Source of the DNA: Sediminibacterium sp. | GTDB taxonomy: Bacteria > Bacteroidota > Bacteroidia > Chitinophagales > Chitinophagaceae | Direction of reading: 5' to 3' | Assembly: GCA_028288645.1 (NCBI GenBank) | Contig: JAQBNJ010000457.1 | Span: 1 to 5,722, forward strand | Length of the DNA: 5,722 nt | Shown here: positions 1-5,722 of the stretch, piece by piece | Layout of the letters: the number at the start of each line of letters is the position of its first letter | Position numbering within the stretch: position 1 is the stretch's first letter | Made by a program: the position numbers and the translations under genes | The notes under the pieces: generated by a model | The model's input: only the letters and a program-made list of their open reading frames with translations | Told to the model about the DNA's origin: nothing | The model's database searches: none

Positions 1-702
1 AAACATTTTTCATTCAATAAACTGAATATCCAGAAATGGTTATTGACGACGTTAAAAATCAACCGGCTTCCTGCTGTTCATATTGTGGATCGTTACCTTG
101 ATACGTTGAAAACATTCAACGTAGTGAATGATGGGAAAGGGCTCGATTATTTTTATCCTGAAAGAGACAGGATCAAAGACCGTGACCTTCCCATTTCTCA
201 TATTCATGGCTATGTCGGAATCGTGATCGGCGCCGCATTGAATACAAAAAAACTACCCATTCATAAACTACAGGAATTGTGTGCGGCTATTCATCATCCC
301 ATTATTTTATTGGGTGGCCCCGAAGACAGGGAAGCAGGAACAGAGATCGCATCTGTTGACCCCATCAAAATTTATAACTCCTGCGGGAAATTCAATTTGA
401 ATGAAAGCGCGGATCTCGTGCGATACGCAAAGGTCATCGTAACTCATGATACAGGATTGATGCATATTGCATCAGCATTTAAAAAGCCGATCATCAGTGT
501 GTGGGGTAATACCGTTCCTGAATTTGGTATGGGGCCTTACTATGGTGATGCAGTTGTAAAAAATGAGATCATGGAGATCAAACCATTAAGCTGCCGTCCA
601 TGCAGCAAGATCGGTTATGATAAATGTCCAAAGGGACATTTTAAATGCATGGAGATGCAGGATATGCAAAAGATACACGAACTTGTACGAACCTATTTGT
701 AA
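1..702 (+). CDS. Glycosyltransferase family 9 (ADP-heptose:LPS heptosyltransferase-like), 5'-truncated by window edge
   Basis: The reading frame is open from base 1, so the gene starts upstream. A TTG at 43 could be read as a start, but the codons before it (KHFSFNKLNIQKW) look like normal family sequence. About 233 codons are visible; GT9 enzymes usually run to about 330-350 residues, so roughly the N-terminal third is missing. These enzymes move a heptose from an ADP-sugar onto lipid A-core at the inner face of the cytoplasmic membrane. Seen directly: HIVDRYLDT near the left edge, the nucleotide-sugar-binding signature HDTGLMHIA (bases 445-471), then KKPIISVWGNTVPEFGMGPYYG. Four C-terminal cysteines follow, CRPC (592-603) plus C at 625 and 646, a pattern I recall from Bacteroidota members. 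The stop TAA (700-702) lies inside an 8-bp repeat flanking the next element. The family call is firm; the acceptor sugar and exact step are not determined. Confidence 0.9.
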   Translation, partial: KHFSFNKLNIQKWLLTTLKINRLPAVHIVDRYLDTLKTFNVVNDGKGLDYFYPERDRIKDRDLPISHIHGYVGIVIGAALNTKKLPIHKLQELCAAIHHPIILLGGPEDREAGTEIASVDPIKIYNSCGKFNLNESADLVRYAKVIVTHDTGLMHIASAFKKPIISVWGNTVPEFGMGPYYGDAVVKNEIMEIKPLSCRPCSKIGYDKCPKGHFKCMEMQDMQKIHELVRTYL

Positions 703-703
703 G
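696..703. repeat. Left copy of 8-bp direct repeat TTTGTAAG (putative target-site duplication)
   Basis: TTTGTAAG occurs here and again at 825-832, directly abutting both ends of the inverted-repeat element at 704-824. This is the arrangement left by a transposition event. The copy contains the TAA stop of the heptosyltransferase gene, so that gene's end is unchanged by the insertion. Confidence 0.7.
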
Positions 704-824
704 GGGTGCATTTCAAATTTTCGCTGATTTGAACCACATAGTCATATAGAAAACATAGGATTTCACATAGAAAAACTATGTGTTACAACTATGTGGTTCA
801 AATAAGCGAAAATCAGAAGCACCC
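704..824. mobile_element. MITE-like palindromic element, 121 bp, no coding capacity
   Basis: The element begins GGGTGC and ends GCACCC, a perfect 6-bp terminal inverted repeat. After short unpaired stretches (710-716 on the left, 814-818 on the right) the arms 717-742 and 788-813 are inverted copies matching at 25 of 26 positions. The 45-bp centre contains a second perfect hairpin, CACATAG (764-770) with CTATGTG (776-782), and several CATAG words (737, 754, 766). Perfect 8-bp direct repeats TTTGTAAG flank it at 696-703 and 825-832. Terminal inverted repeats, no ORF and a target duplication together define a MITE-like, non-autonomous element. The transposase that would move it is not in the window. 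Families that make 8-bp duplications include IS6, IS66, ISL3 and IS256, but I cannot assign one. As a transcript it would fold into a long hairpin and could end or stabilise the upstream mRNA. Confidence 0.72.
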
Positions 825-832
825 TTTGTAAG
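825..832. repeat. Right copy of 8-bp direct repeat TTTGTAAG (putative target-site duplication)
   Basis: This is identical to 696-703 and directly follows the GCACCC end of the element. It lies 14 bp before the ATG of the next gene. Without the element and one repeat copy, the heptosyltransferase stop codon and this ATG would be 15 bp apart. Confidence 0.7.
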
Positions 833-846
833 CAATAATTTTTTAT

Positions 847-2187
847 ATGAGATACTTATTTTTTTTCTGCACATTTTTATTTGCAATACAAAATGCCGCG
901 ATTTCTCAAACGAAAGGCTGGGTTGTGCTAACGGGATCGACAAAAAATTTTAATAACCAGGTAGAGGTACAGGACATGTCGGAAATGAGCGACCTGCTGC
1001 TACCGGATGCTGATCGTTTTTTTGTGCCCGATGCCGAAGGACATTTTAAAGTGAAATTCAAACTCGCTTCTCCAAACTATTTCAGGATGGGAAGAAATAT
1101 TTTGTATCTCTCACCGGGAGATAGCCTTGTCATGTTTGTAGACTACAATAATCCAAAACTTGCCAGTTTCAGCGGAACGCATAGCAGGGAGAATGAGTAT
1201 CTGCGCGAAACCCCGTTTCCAAAAGGAGGCTCTTTTTTAGAGGCGGGTACAAAGATCAAAAGTACGGTTGATTCGAGTGTGATGGCGGTTGAAGAAGCTG
1301 CAGATCAACGTACGGCTTCCTTGGCAGGCTATACAGATGTGTCGAAAGAATTTACAAAACTGGAAACAGCGCGCATTAAAGCAGATCTGATCAACAGCTT
1401 GCTGGATATCAGGCCATATTTTCCTATGAGGCGCAAACTTTCCAAAGACTCAACGGACGCGTTTCAAAAAAACTTCGAACAAACGATAGCGCCATATACA
1501 GCTAAACATAACAAGAATTTTATCGATCCACAGTTTTTGAAAATCGCCGTGTACCGCGACGTGATAGATGAACTTGTAGCGAATGAAAAAAATCCTTCTA
1601 AAAATCTTCAACAGGTAAAAGACTGGATTGCCGCAAGAGATATGGCGCAGCAACTCAAACGTGCCAGCGATCGCGAATCAAAAATGAAGTTTGAACCAAC
1701 TATCGCAGCGCTGGGCAACGATTCCTATCGTGTCGCGCTATCAAACACGCTAAACAAAGTATTGCAATTATCAAATGGCGATATGGCTTTTGATTTTGCA
1801 GCGATGGATGCCGATGGCAAAACCTCACAGCTCAGCAACCTGAAAGGAAAACTGATCTATGTAGATCTCTGGGCAACCTGGTGCGGCCCATGTTTACAGG
1901 AAATGCCGGCATACGAAAAACTGAAAGAATCCTATAAGGACAATCCTTCCATCAGTTTTATTTCACTCTCAATTGATGATAACAAAGATGCCTGGAAGAA
2001 AAATATGCAGCAACGCAATGCACAGGGATTTCAATGGATTGTTGATCGTGCAAAACTGCAGCCTTATAATATTATGAGTATTCCACGTTCAATTTTGGTT
2101 GATAAGGACTTTCATATTGTAGAGATGAATGCGGCGTTGCCATCATCTAAAAATATTTCGACTACATTGAATTTGCTATTAAAATGA
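847..2187 (+). CDS. Exported TlpA/ResA-like thioredoxin-fold protein (WCGPC)
   Basis: This is a 446-residue periplasmic or membrane-associated thiol-disulfide oxidoreductase. The N-terminus MRYLFFFCTFLFAIQNAAISQ is a signal peptide, probably cleaved near residue 20-21. Residues about 25-120 resemble the beta-rich N-terminal domain common on Bacteroidota TlpA proteins, with YLSPGDSL at 87-94 and a SGTHSRENEYL stretch after it. A helical linker of about 190 residues follows. The C-terminal thioredoxin domain (about 315-446) has WCGPC at 345-349, the E352/P354 pair typical of TlpA/ResA, a SIDDNKDAW motif, and the cis-proline P413 in SIPRSILVD. The two active-site cysteines are the only cysteines in the mature protein. 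The family suggests reduction of periplasmic disulfides, for example in cytochrome c maturation or stress repair; the substrate is unknown. The ATG at 847 is chosen because it gives a clean signal peptide. Its TGA overlaps the next open frame by four bases (ATGA, 2184-2187). Confidence 0.9.
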   Translation: MRYLFFFCTFLFAIQNAAISQTKGWVVLTGSTKNFNNQVEVQDMSEMSDLLLPDADRFFVPDAEGHFKVKFKLASPNYFRMGRNILYLSPGDSLVMFVDYNNPKLASFSGTHSRENEYLRETPFPKGGSFLEAGTKIKSTVDSSVMAVEEAADQRTASLAGYTDVSKEFTKLETARIKADLINSLLDIRPYFPMRRKLSKDSTDAFQKNFEQTIAPYTAKHNKNFIDPQFLKIAVYRDVIDELVANEKNPSKNLQQVKDWIAARDMAQQLKRASDRESKMKFEPTIAALGNDSYRVALSNTLNKVLQLSNGDMAFDFAAMDADGKTSQLSNLKGKLIYVDLWATWCGPCLQEMPAYEKLKESYKDNPSISFISLSIDDNKDAWKKNMQQRNAQGFQWIVDRAKLQPYNIMSIPRSILVDKDFHIVEMNAALPSSKNISTTLNLLLK

Positions 2188-2219
2188 TCTTTGCCTTTTA
2201 TAAGGAACAAATTAACCAG

Positions 2220-3176
2220 ATGAAAACATACAATTACCTTTTTTTTATTTTAATAGTTTCATTGGTTTCTTTTACGCCGACAAGTAAAAACAATAATAGT
2301 GGTAGAAACAACCGAAACATCCGGAGCTCAATAGACACAAAAGGCATACTTCTGGATACTTCGCTTGTGTTTGACAATTTTCCTTCCTTCCAGGAGTATC
2401 GCACGAAGATCAAAGCCAATCTGTTGCGTTATACAAATGAGGCTGCACAAAAAATACCCGATGCTAAACACAAAAAATTCTTTGTTGATTCACTGGATCA
2501 TTGTAACGCTGAGCTGGAAAAGGTACTGGTATTTAAGATGCTGAAGAAAATGCCAAAGACAGTAGCATCCCTGGTAACCTTAAGAAATTTTCTTGTGCCG
2601 GCCATGTTTATTCCGGTTGAAGAAGAGCTGACTTTTTTTAATGCCTTCCCAACAAATGCGAAGAACAGCAAGGAAGGGAAAAACGCGCTTGCAAGAATGA
2701 AAAAATTTGTGACTGGTGCGGGTTATAAAATTGATGATGACCACATACTTGATAACACCTTGCTTAGGTCAATGAAAGACAAGGTGATGACAGCAAAAAA
2801 AATAATCACACCACCTGGGTACGAGTATTGCTTATTGATCTTTGGGGCATCCTGGTGCAGCCCCTGCCGGTTTGAGAATAAATTATTAACAAAAATGATC
2901 GGGCAGATCGATACCACCAAAGTTAAAATCATTGGGCTGTCAATTGATCTCAGTGAAGATGCCTGGAAGAATGCGGTATTACAGGATAATTGCCCATGGG
3001 AATGTTTTTTACTGGAAGGCGGGCCGGCTTCATCATTTTTTAAAGAAAATGGAACAGCAAGCGGTACAATCCCCCTCAATATCTTGATCAAAAATGATGG
3101 AACCATCGTTAAAAAACACACCGCGGTAAAAGTTGCTTTAGAAGCACTTCCCGCATCGTTGTATAAAAAATTTTGA
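2220..3176 (+). CDS. Exported thioredoxin-fold protein, divergent TlpA paralogue (WCSPC)
   Basis: Two starts are possible. ATG 2184 overlaps the previous stop as ATGA and gives 330 residues; ATG 2220 gives 318. I prefer 2220: the protein then opens MKTYNYLFFILIVSLVSF, a normal signal peptide or anchor, and AAGGA lies at 2202-2206. Starting at 2184 would add MIFAFYKEQINQ, with an acidic residue, before it. Either start is compatible with an operon and translational coupling. After an Asn/Ser-rich segment comes a helical region of about 160 residues with no family I recognise; the LSPGDSL domain of the upstream protein is absent. The C-terminal thioredoxin domain has WCSPC (212-216, counting from 2220), a SIDLSEDAW motif and cis-proline P285 in TIPLNILI. 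It carries an extra pair, CPWEC (258/262), and lacks the usual proline after CxxC-x-x-E. It is a paralogue of the upstream gene, sharing a 16-base identical stretch (1985-2000 and 2956-2971). The substrate is unknown. Confidence 0.85.
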   Translation: MKTYNYLFFILIVSLVSFTPTSKNNNSGRNNRNIRSSIDTKGILLDTSLVFDNFPSFQEYRTKIKANLLRYTNEAAQKIPDAKHKKFFVDSLDHCNAELEKVLVFKMLKKMPKTVASLVTLRNFLVPAMFIPVEEELTFFNAFPTNAKNSKEGKNALARMKKFVTGAGYKIDDDHILDNTLLRSMKDKVMTAKKIITPPGYEYCLLIFGASWCSPCRFENKLLTKMIGQIDTTKVKIIGLSIDLSEDAWKNAVLQDNCPWECFLLEGGPASSFFKENGTASGTIPLNILIKNDGTIVKKHTAVKVALEALPASLYKKF

Positions 3177-3188
3177 TAAACACAGAAC

Positions 3189-3273
3189 GATAGGCATTAT
3201 CATATTTGTGGAAATGAATGCTGCCTTTAATCATCAAAAAATATTTTTAAAGCCGGGTAAATTACTGAAGTAA
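3189..3273 (+). pseudogene. Remnant of the 3' end of a third TlpA-like gene
   Basis: Bases 3189-3246 align with 2101-2158, the tail of the WCGPC gene, at 46 of 57 positions with two single-base gaps. In translation, DRHYHI (3189-3206) matches DKDFHI. One extra T (3207) shifts the frame, and it continues VEMNAAFNHQK...LLK up to TAA 3271-3273, against VEMNAALPSSK...LLLK and stop. It has no start codon or thioredoxin active site and lies 12 bp after the stop of the WCSPC gene. The simplest reading is the leftover end of a tandem duplicate lost by deletion or recombination. It is too short to make a functional protein. Confidence 0.68.
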
Positions 3274-3354
3274 TAGGCAATAACATATATAGTTAAAATA
3301 TAAGATCAAAGCAGCACTATTCTATTTCACAGTGCCTTTTTCTTAAATTAAAGA

Positions 3355-3969
3355 ATGAGATCAGCAAAAAATTTACTTATCATCTTCCTGTTATTTCCTG
3401 TTTATTTATCTGCTCAAGTACCCGGTAAAAGTTACGCCGATACAGGCTGGGCCAAAGTGCAGGGCAATATTTACCGGATCGTATTGACCGCGCCTATTTT
3501 TCCTGATTATGAAACAGACGGCATACTGTCAGTACAATATGAGCGAAGACTTGCAAAAAAAATCACGGCCGTTACCCAACTCGGCTTTGGCTACACACAT
3601 GACCGGTTCGGGCCCGATGAAGACCCCAACCGCTCAACCTATCATGTATTTGCAGCGTTGGAAGCGCGGTATTATTTTTCCCTGGACAGACGGGTAAGAA
3701 AGATGCGGCCGATCGTGAATTATACAGGGCCTTATGTTTCAATTGCATCCTCTGTTATCAGTAATAAGGTTATTGCGATTAATCCAACCCCAACGAAACA
3801 GTTTTACGGAAGAGTTGCTTCCTATCTTGATATTGGGTATCAGAAACAAACAGGTAAATTTTTTCTCGGAGCTTATTTTGGCATTTTACTATGGGGAAAA
3901 CGTTTTTCTGACTATGATGATTACGCTGCCGGTTTACACGGCGGCCTTAGTGTCGGATATGTATTTTAG
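3355..3969 (+). CDS. Exported protein, probable small outer-membrane beta-barrel
   Basis: This is a 204-residue protein of no family I can name with confidence. MRSAKNLLIIFLLFPVYLSAQ is a clear signal peptide with cleavage expected after A20. The mature part has many short alternating hydrophobic/polar stretches ending in aromatic residues, such as GILSVQYERRL, ITAVTQLGFGYTH, STYHVFAALEARYYF, GRVASYLDIGYQ, FFLGAYFGILLWG and GGLSVGYVF. This pattern, and the C-terminal phenylalanine, suit an 8-stranded-type outer-membrane barrel. There are no cysteines or catalytic motifs. It follows a 178-bp gap holding the TlpA remnant, so it probably has its own promoter, though I see no convincing -33/-7 pair. 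The ATG at 3355 is the only start that places the signal peptide at the N-terminus. The barrel call is inferred from pattern, and the ligand or function is unknown. Confidence 0.75.
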   Translation: MRSAKNLLIIFLLFPVYLSAQVPGKSYADTGWAKVQGNIYRIVLTAPIFPDYETDGILSVQYERRLAKKITAVTQLGFGYTHDRFGPDEDPNRSTYHVFAALEARYYFSLDRRVRKMRPIVNYTGPYVSIASSVISNKVIAINPTPTKQFYGRVASYLDIGYQKQTGKFFLGAYFGILLWGKRFSDYDDYAAGLHGGLSVGYVF

Positions 3970-4014
3970 TTCGCAGATCATCCTTAAACTGTGATTAAAT
4001 AAGCTTCCGGCCTC

Positions 4015-4045
4015 TTGCATCTTACTTGTTTTTATATTAGATTTA
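4015..4045 (+). promoter_or_regulatory. Possible Bacteroidota-type promoter for the regulator gene
   Basis: TTG at 4015-4017 and TAGATTTA at 4038-4045 are separated by 20 bases. This approximates the Bacteroidota sigma-ABfr consensus (TTG near -33, TAnnTTTG near -7), with seven of eight bases matching in the -7 box. Transcription would start near 4050, leaving a leader of about 60 bases before the ATG at 4111. The gap is AT-rich, so chance similarity is quite possible. Confidence 0.3.
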
Positions 4046-4110
4046 TTCCCGTTTGGTAGTTTTTTGCCAATTTTTTTACCCCCGCTATTGATTTTCACCA
4101 AAACTTAACC

Positions 4111-5109
4111 ATGGAATCCACTAATACACAGCAGGCCTTGTTTGCCCATATCAAAGGGCTGGTGCCGCAGAACCTGGCATTGGTTGATGTAGTAGCCGAG
4201 GTACTGAACATCAGTAACGACAGCGCTTACAGGCGGATAAGAGGGGAGAAGCCGATCACTTTGGATGAAGCGAAAATATTGGCCAGTCATTTTAAAATGT
4301 CCATTGACCAGGTGTTGCATCTTGACAGCAATGTGTACCTGTTTACCGGCAAGCTGGCAAACAATGCGGACTTTACGTACCAAAACTGGTTGGAAAGTTT
4401 GATCGCACATCTTCAATACTTTCTCAGTTTTCAACCGTGTTATTCTTATTATCTCGCCAAAGAGATCACTGTATTCTATTATTTCCTGTTTCCTGAAATA
4501 GCGGCATTCAAGTCGTTCTATTTTATGAAATCCATACTCGCTTATGAGAGTTGGCGGACGGCAAAGTTTTCGGTGAGTGATGATTACAGCCAATCTTTTG
4601 AAATAATGAAGAAATGCAATGAGTTATACTGTCTCATGCCAAGTACAGAAATATGGAGCATTGAAAATATTACCAGCACATTACACCAGATAGAATTCAT
4701 GCGTGTAACCGGATCACTGCGATCAAATGAAGATGCTATCGTACTGCTCGATCGGATCCTTCAGATCATCGATCATCTTGAAGTGCAGGCTGAGTATGGT
4801 GTTAAACTAACATCAGGCCAGGACCCTGCCACCGGTAAAGTACCTTTTAAATTGTTTGTGAATGAATTGCTGATGGGTGATAATATGCAGATATTCCAGT
4901 TAGGCAACAAACAGATGACGGTGATCGTTCATAGTGTGATCAATTATATTACTACGATGGATGAGGCGTTTAATGCATACACCAAAAAAACGGTGGACAC
5001 CATTGCGCAAAAATCTACACTCATCAGCGGCGTGAATGAAAAGGAACGGTTGCTTTTTTTCAACAGACTAAGGGCAAAAGTGTATGATGCGAAAAAATTA
5101 GTTGTTTGA
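4111..5109 (+). CDS. BetR-type helix-turn-helix transcriptional regulator
   Basis: This 332-residue cytoplasmic DNA-binding protein has an N-terminal domain (about 8-70) that matches the BetR-type HTH of Bacteroidota. It reads ALVDVVAEVLNIS, then NDSAYRRIRGEKPITLDEA (36-54), then a third helix segment ending SIDQVL. The turn and recognition helix lie at about A29-R44. The remaining 260 residues are mostly helical with aromatic-rich stretches (YQNWLESLIAHLQYFLSF, YYLAKEITVFYYFLFPEI) and have no named domain I recognise. I see no receiver or enzymatic motif, so the signal it senses is unknown. The gene stands alone, 141 bp after the barrel gene on the same strand and convergent with the receptor gene downstream. 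The ATG in AACCATGG is chosen because the conserved domain starts soon after it. Targets may include neighbouring envelope genes, but nothing in the sequence shows this. Confidence 0.85.
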   Translation: MESTNTQQALFAHIKGLVPQNLALVDVVAEVLNISNDSAYRRIRGEKPITLDEAKILASHFKMSIDQVLHLDSNVYLFTGKLANNADFTYQNWLESLIAHLQYFLSFQPCYSYYLAKEITVFYYFLFPEIAAFKSFYFMKSILAYESWRTAKFSVSDDYSQSFEIMKKCNELYCLMPSTEIWSIENITSTLHQIEFMRVTGSLRSNEDAIVLLDRILQIIDHLEVQAEYGVKLTSGQDPATGKVPFKLFVNELLMGDNMQIFQLGNKQMTVIVHSVINYITTMDEAFNAYTKKTVDTIAQKSTLISGVNEKERLLFFNRLRAKVYDAKKLVV

Positions 5110-5150
5110 CCCCACCCCCTTACCCTAAACGCCGGTTGGTACTATAGTGC

Positions 5151-5182
5151 AAAAAAATCCCGCTGAAAAATTTCAGAGGGAT
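5151..5182 (-). terminator. Rho-independent terminator for the minus-strand receptor gene
   Basis: Read on the minus strand, the stem ATCCC-t-CTGAAA pairs with TTTCAG-c-GGGAT (one internal mismatch) and is followed directly by seven T residues (5157-5151 on the plus strand). It begins 26 bp after the receptor's stop codon. There is no T-run on the plus-strand side, so it probably serves only the minus-strand gene. Confidence 0.85.
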
Positions 5183-5208
5183 CACCCAAAAACCTCAACT
5201 GTAAATTC

Positions 5209-5722
5209 TTATTTGATCCTTTTCGATTCGCTTTCCAACCCTGTTTGTCTTTGTCTTGCTGCTTTTACCTGGTTGCTTCCGAAACGGTAAGTAAAGCTTA
5301 CACGCAATGTCTGACTCTCCCAGTTACCACCACCATCGATGTACAACCCACCAAAATTAACATTGGCTGTCCATGGTGCTGTGTGGAATATATCGGTTAC
5401 GGTTACTTTCAGGGTTGCCTTTTTATCGAACAATTGTTTTTGTATACCAATGTCCATAGCACCCTGTGGTTTTGTTTTCCATGTGGCACCCCATACAGAT
5501 GGGCCATTGAACCAACCGCTTAATTCTGTAGTATAGTCGTTGCCTAATGTAAATGTATTCTGCAGGTAAGCATTATATCCGGGAATATTGGTTTTTACCG
5601 TATTGGCGCCAACCTGTCCGTTGAACATCTGGTAATTGAACGAGAAGTTCGCATACCCGTTCCACCATTTGGCAATCGCTAAAGGTGAACCGATGCTGAA
5701 ACTCAGGATGTCCTGCGTAGCC
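5209..5722 (-). CDS. TonB-dependent receptor / outer-membrane beta-barrel protein, C-terminal part only
   Basis: The minus-strand frame is open from the window end (5722) to the stop at 5209-5211, showing the last 170 codons. A methionine at 5628-5626 is internal, since the frame continues upstream with barrel-like sequence (SFSIGSPLAIAKWWNGYANFSF). The visible part resembles the end of the Bacteroidota 'outer membrane protein beta-barrel' family (OMP_b-brl_3, PF14905), a TonB-dependent-receptor relative. It shows alternating strands, the WW in AKWWNGY, GSW-type turns, IGIQKQLFDKKATLKVTVTDIFHT, and a last strand RVSFTYRFG. A charged tail, QVKAARQRQTGLESESKRIK, follows the barrel and is usual in this family. 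Such proteins sit in the outer membrane and import or bind large ligands; the ligand cannot be inferred because the N-terminal plug is outside the window. A strong terminator lies 26 bp downstream. Confidence 0.88.
   Translation of the reverse strand, partial: ATQDILSFSIGSPLAIAKWWNGYANFSFNYQMFNGQVGANTVKTNIPGYNAYLQNTFTLGNDYTTELSGWFNGPSVWGATWKTKPQGAMDIGIQKQLFDKKATLKVTVTDIFHTAPWTANVNFGGLYIDGGGNWESQTLRVSFTYRFGSNQVKAARQRQTGLESESKRIK

Noticed and set aside
43..45. TTG at 43 as the true start of the heptosyltransferase
   Set aside because: The frame is open to base 1, and a 220-residue protein would lack the N-terminal third of the GT9 fold. The gene is cut by the window edge.
704..824. CATAG repeats and palindromes as a CRISPR array
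   Set aside because: The repeats are 5-7 bases, irregularly spaced, and explained by one palindromic element with terminal repeats; there are no unique spacers of constant length and no cas genes.
836..843. TAATTTTT as a -7 box for the first thioredoxin gene
   Set aside because: There is no TTG at the right distance upstream, and the box ends 3 bp before the ATG.
2723..3121. Minus-strand open frame of 132 codons
   Set aside because: It is antisense to the thioredoxin domain of the WCSPC gene, with no signal, domain or upstream start context of its own.
3314..3343. GCACT...AGTGC followed by a T-rich run as a terminator for the thioredoxin genes
   Set aside because: The stem is only 5 bp with a 12-base loop and lies 12 bp before the next ATG; it is too weak to call.
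4105..4593. Minus-strand open frame of 162 codons
   Set aside because: It lies almost wholly inside the well-supported regulator gene, has no recognisable domain, and its codon pattern is the mirror of that gene.
5245..5536. Plus-strand open frames of 92 and 65 codons
   Set aside because: Both are antisense to the conserved end of the outer-membrane receptor, whose YRFG and DIFHT motifs establish the coding strand.

Overview
The window looks like chromosomal DNA of a Bacteroidota bacterium, most likely of the Chitinophagaceae type. The evidence is protein families typical of that phylum: a GT9 heptosyltransferase with the HDTGLMH and four-cysteine signatures, exported TlpA-like thioredoxins with an LSPGDSL-bearing N-terminal domain, a BetR-type DSAYRRIRGEKP regulator, and a TonB-dependent-receptor barrel ending in YRFG. 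Start codons lack strong Shine-Dalgarno sequences, which also fits. The assignment is from remembered family features, not from a search.

Layout, left to right. The 3' two thirds of a GT9 heptosyltransferase-like gene (1-702, cut by the window edge) is followed by a 121-bp palindromic element (704-824) flanked by perfect 8-bp direct repeats TTTGTAAG. This has the structure of a MITE-like insertion. Removing the element and one repeat copy would place the heptosyltransferase stop only 15 bp before the next ATG. Next come two tandem, overlapping genes for exported thioredoxin-fold proteins, one with WCGPC (847-2187) and one with WCSPC (2220-3176). Right after them, 3189-3273 holds a decayed copy of the 3' end of a third TlpA-like gene, about 80% identical over 57 bases to the end of the first. 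A small exported, probably outer-membrane beta-barrel protein (3355-3969) and a BetR-type helix-turn-helix regulator (4111-5109) follow. The last gene lies on the minus strand: the C-terminal 170 codons of a TonB-dependent receptor/outer membrane barrel (5209-5722, continuing beyond the window), with a clear rho-independent terminator at 5151-5182 in the convergent gap.

Functionally this is an envelope-oriented neighbourhood: LPS core assembly, periplasmic thiol chemistry and outer-membrane proteins. Only the two thioredoxin genes are firmly linked as an operon. I see no defence system, CRISPR array or RNA gene, and no evidence of an undescribed multi-gene system. The most informative non-genic observations are the MITE-like element with its target duplication and the TlpA gene remnant.
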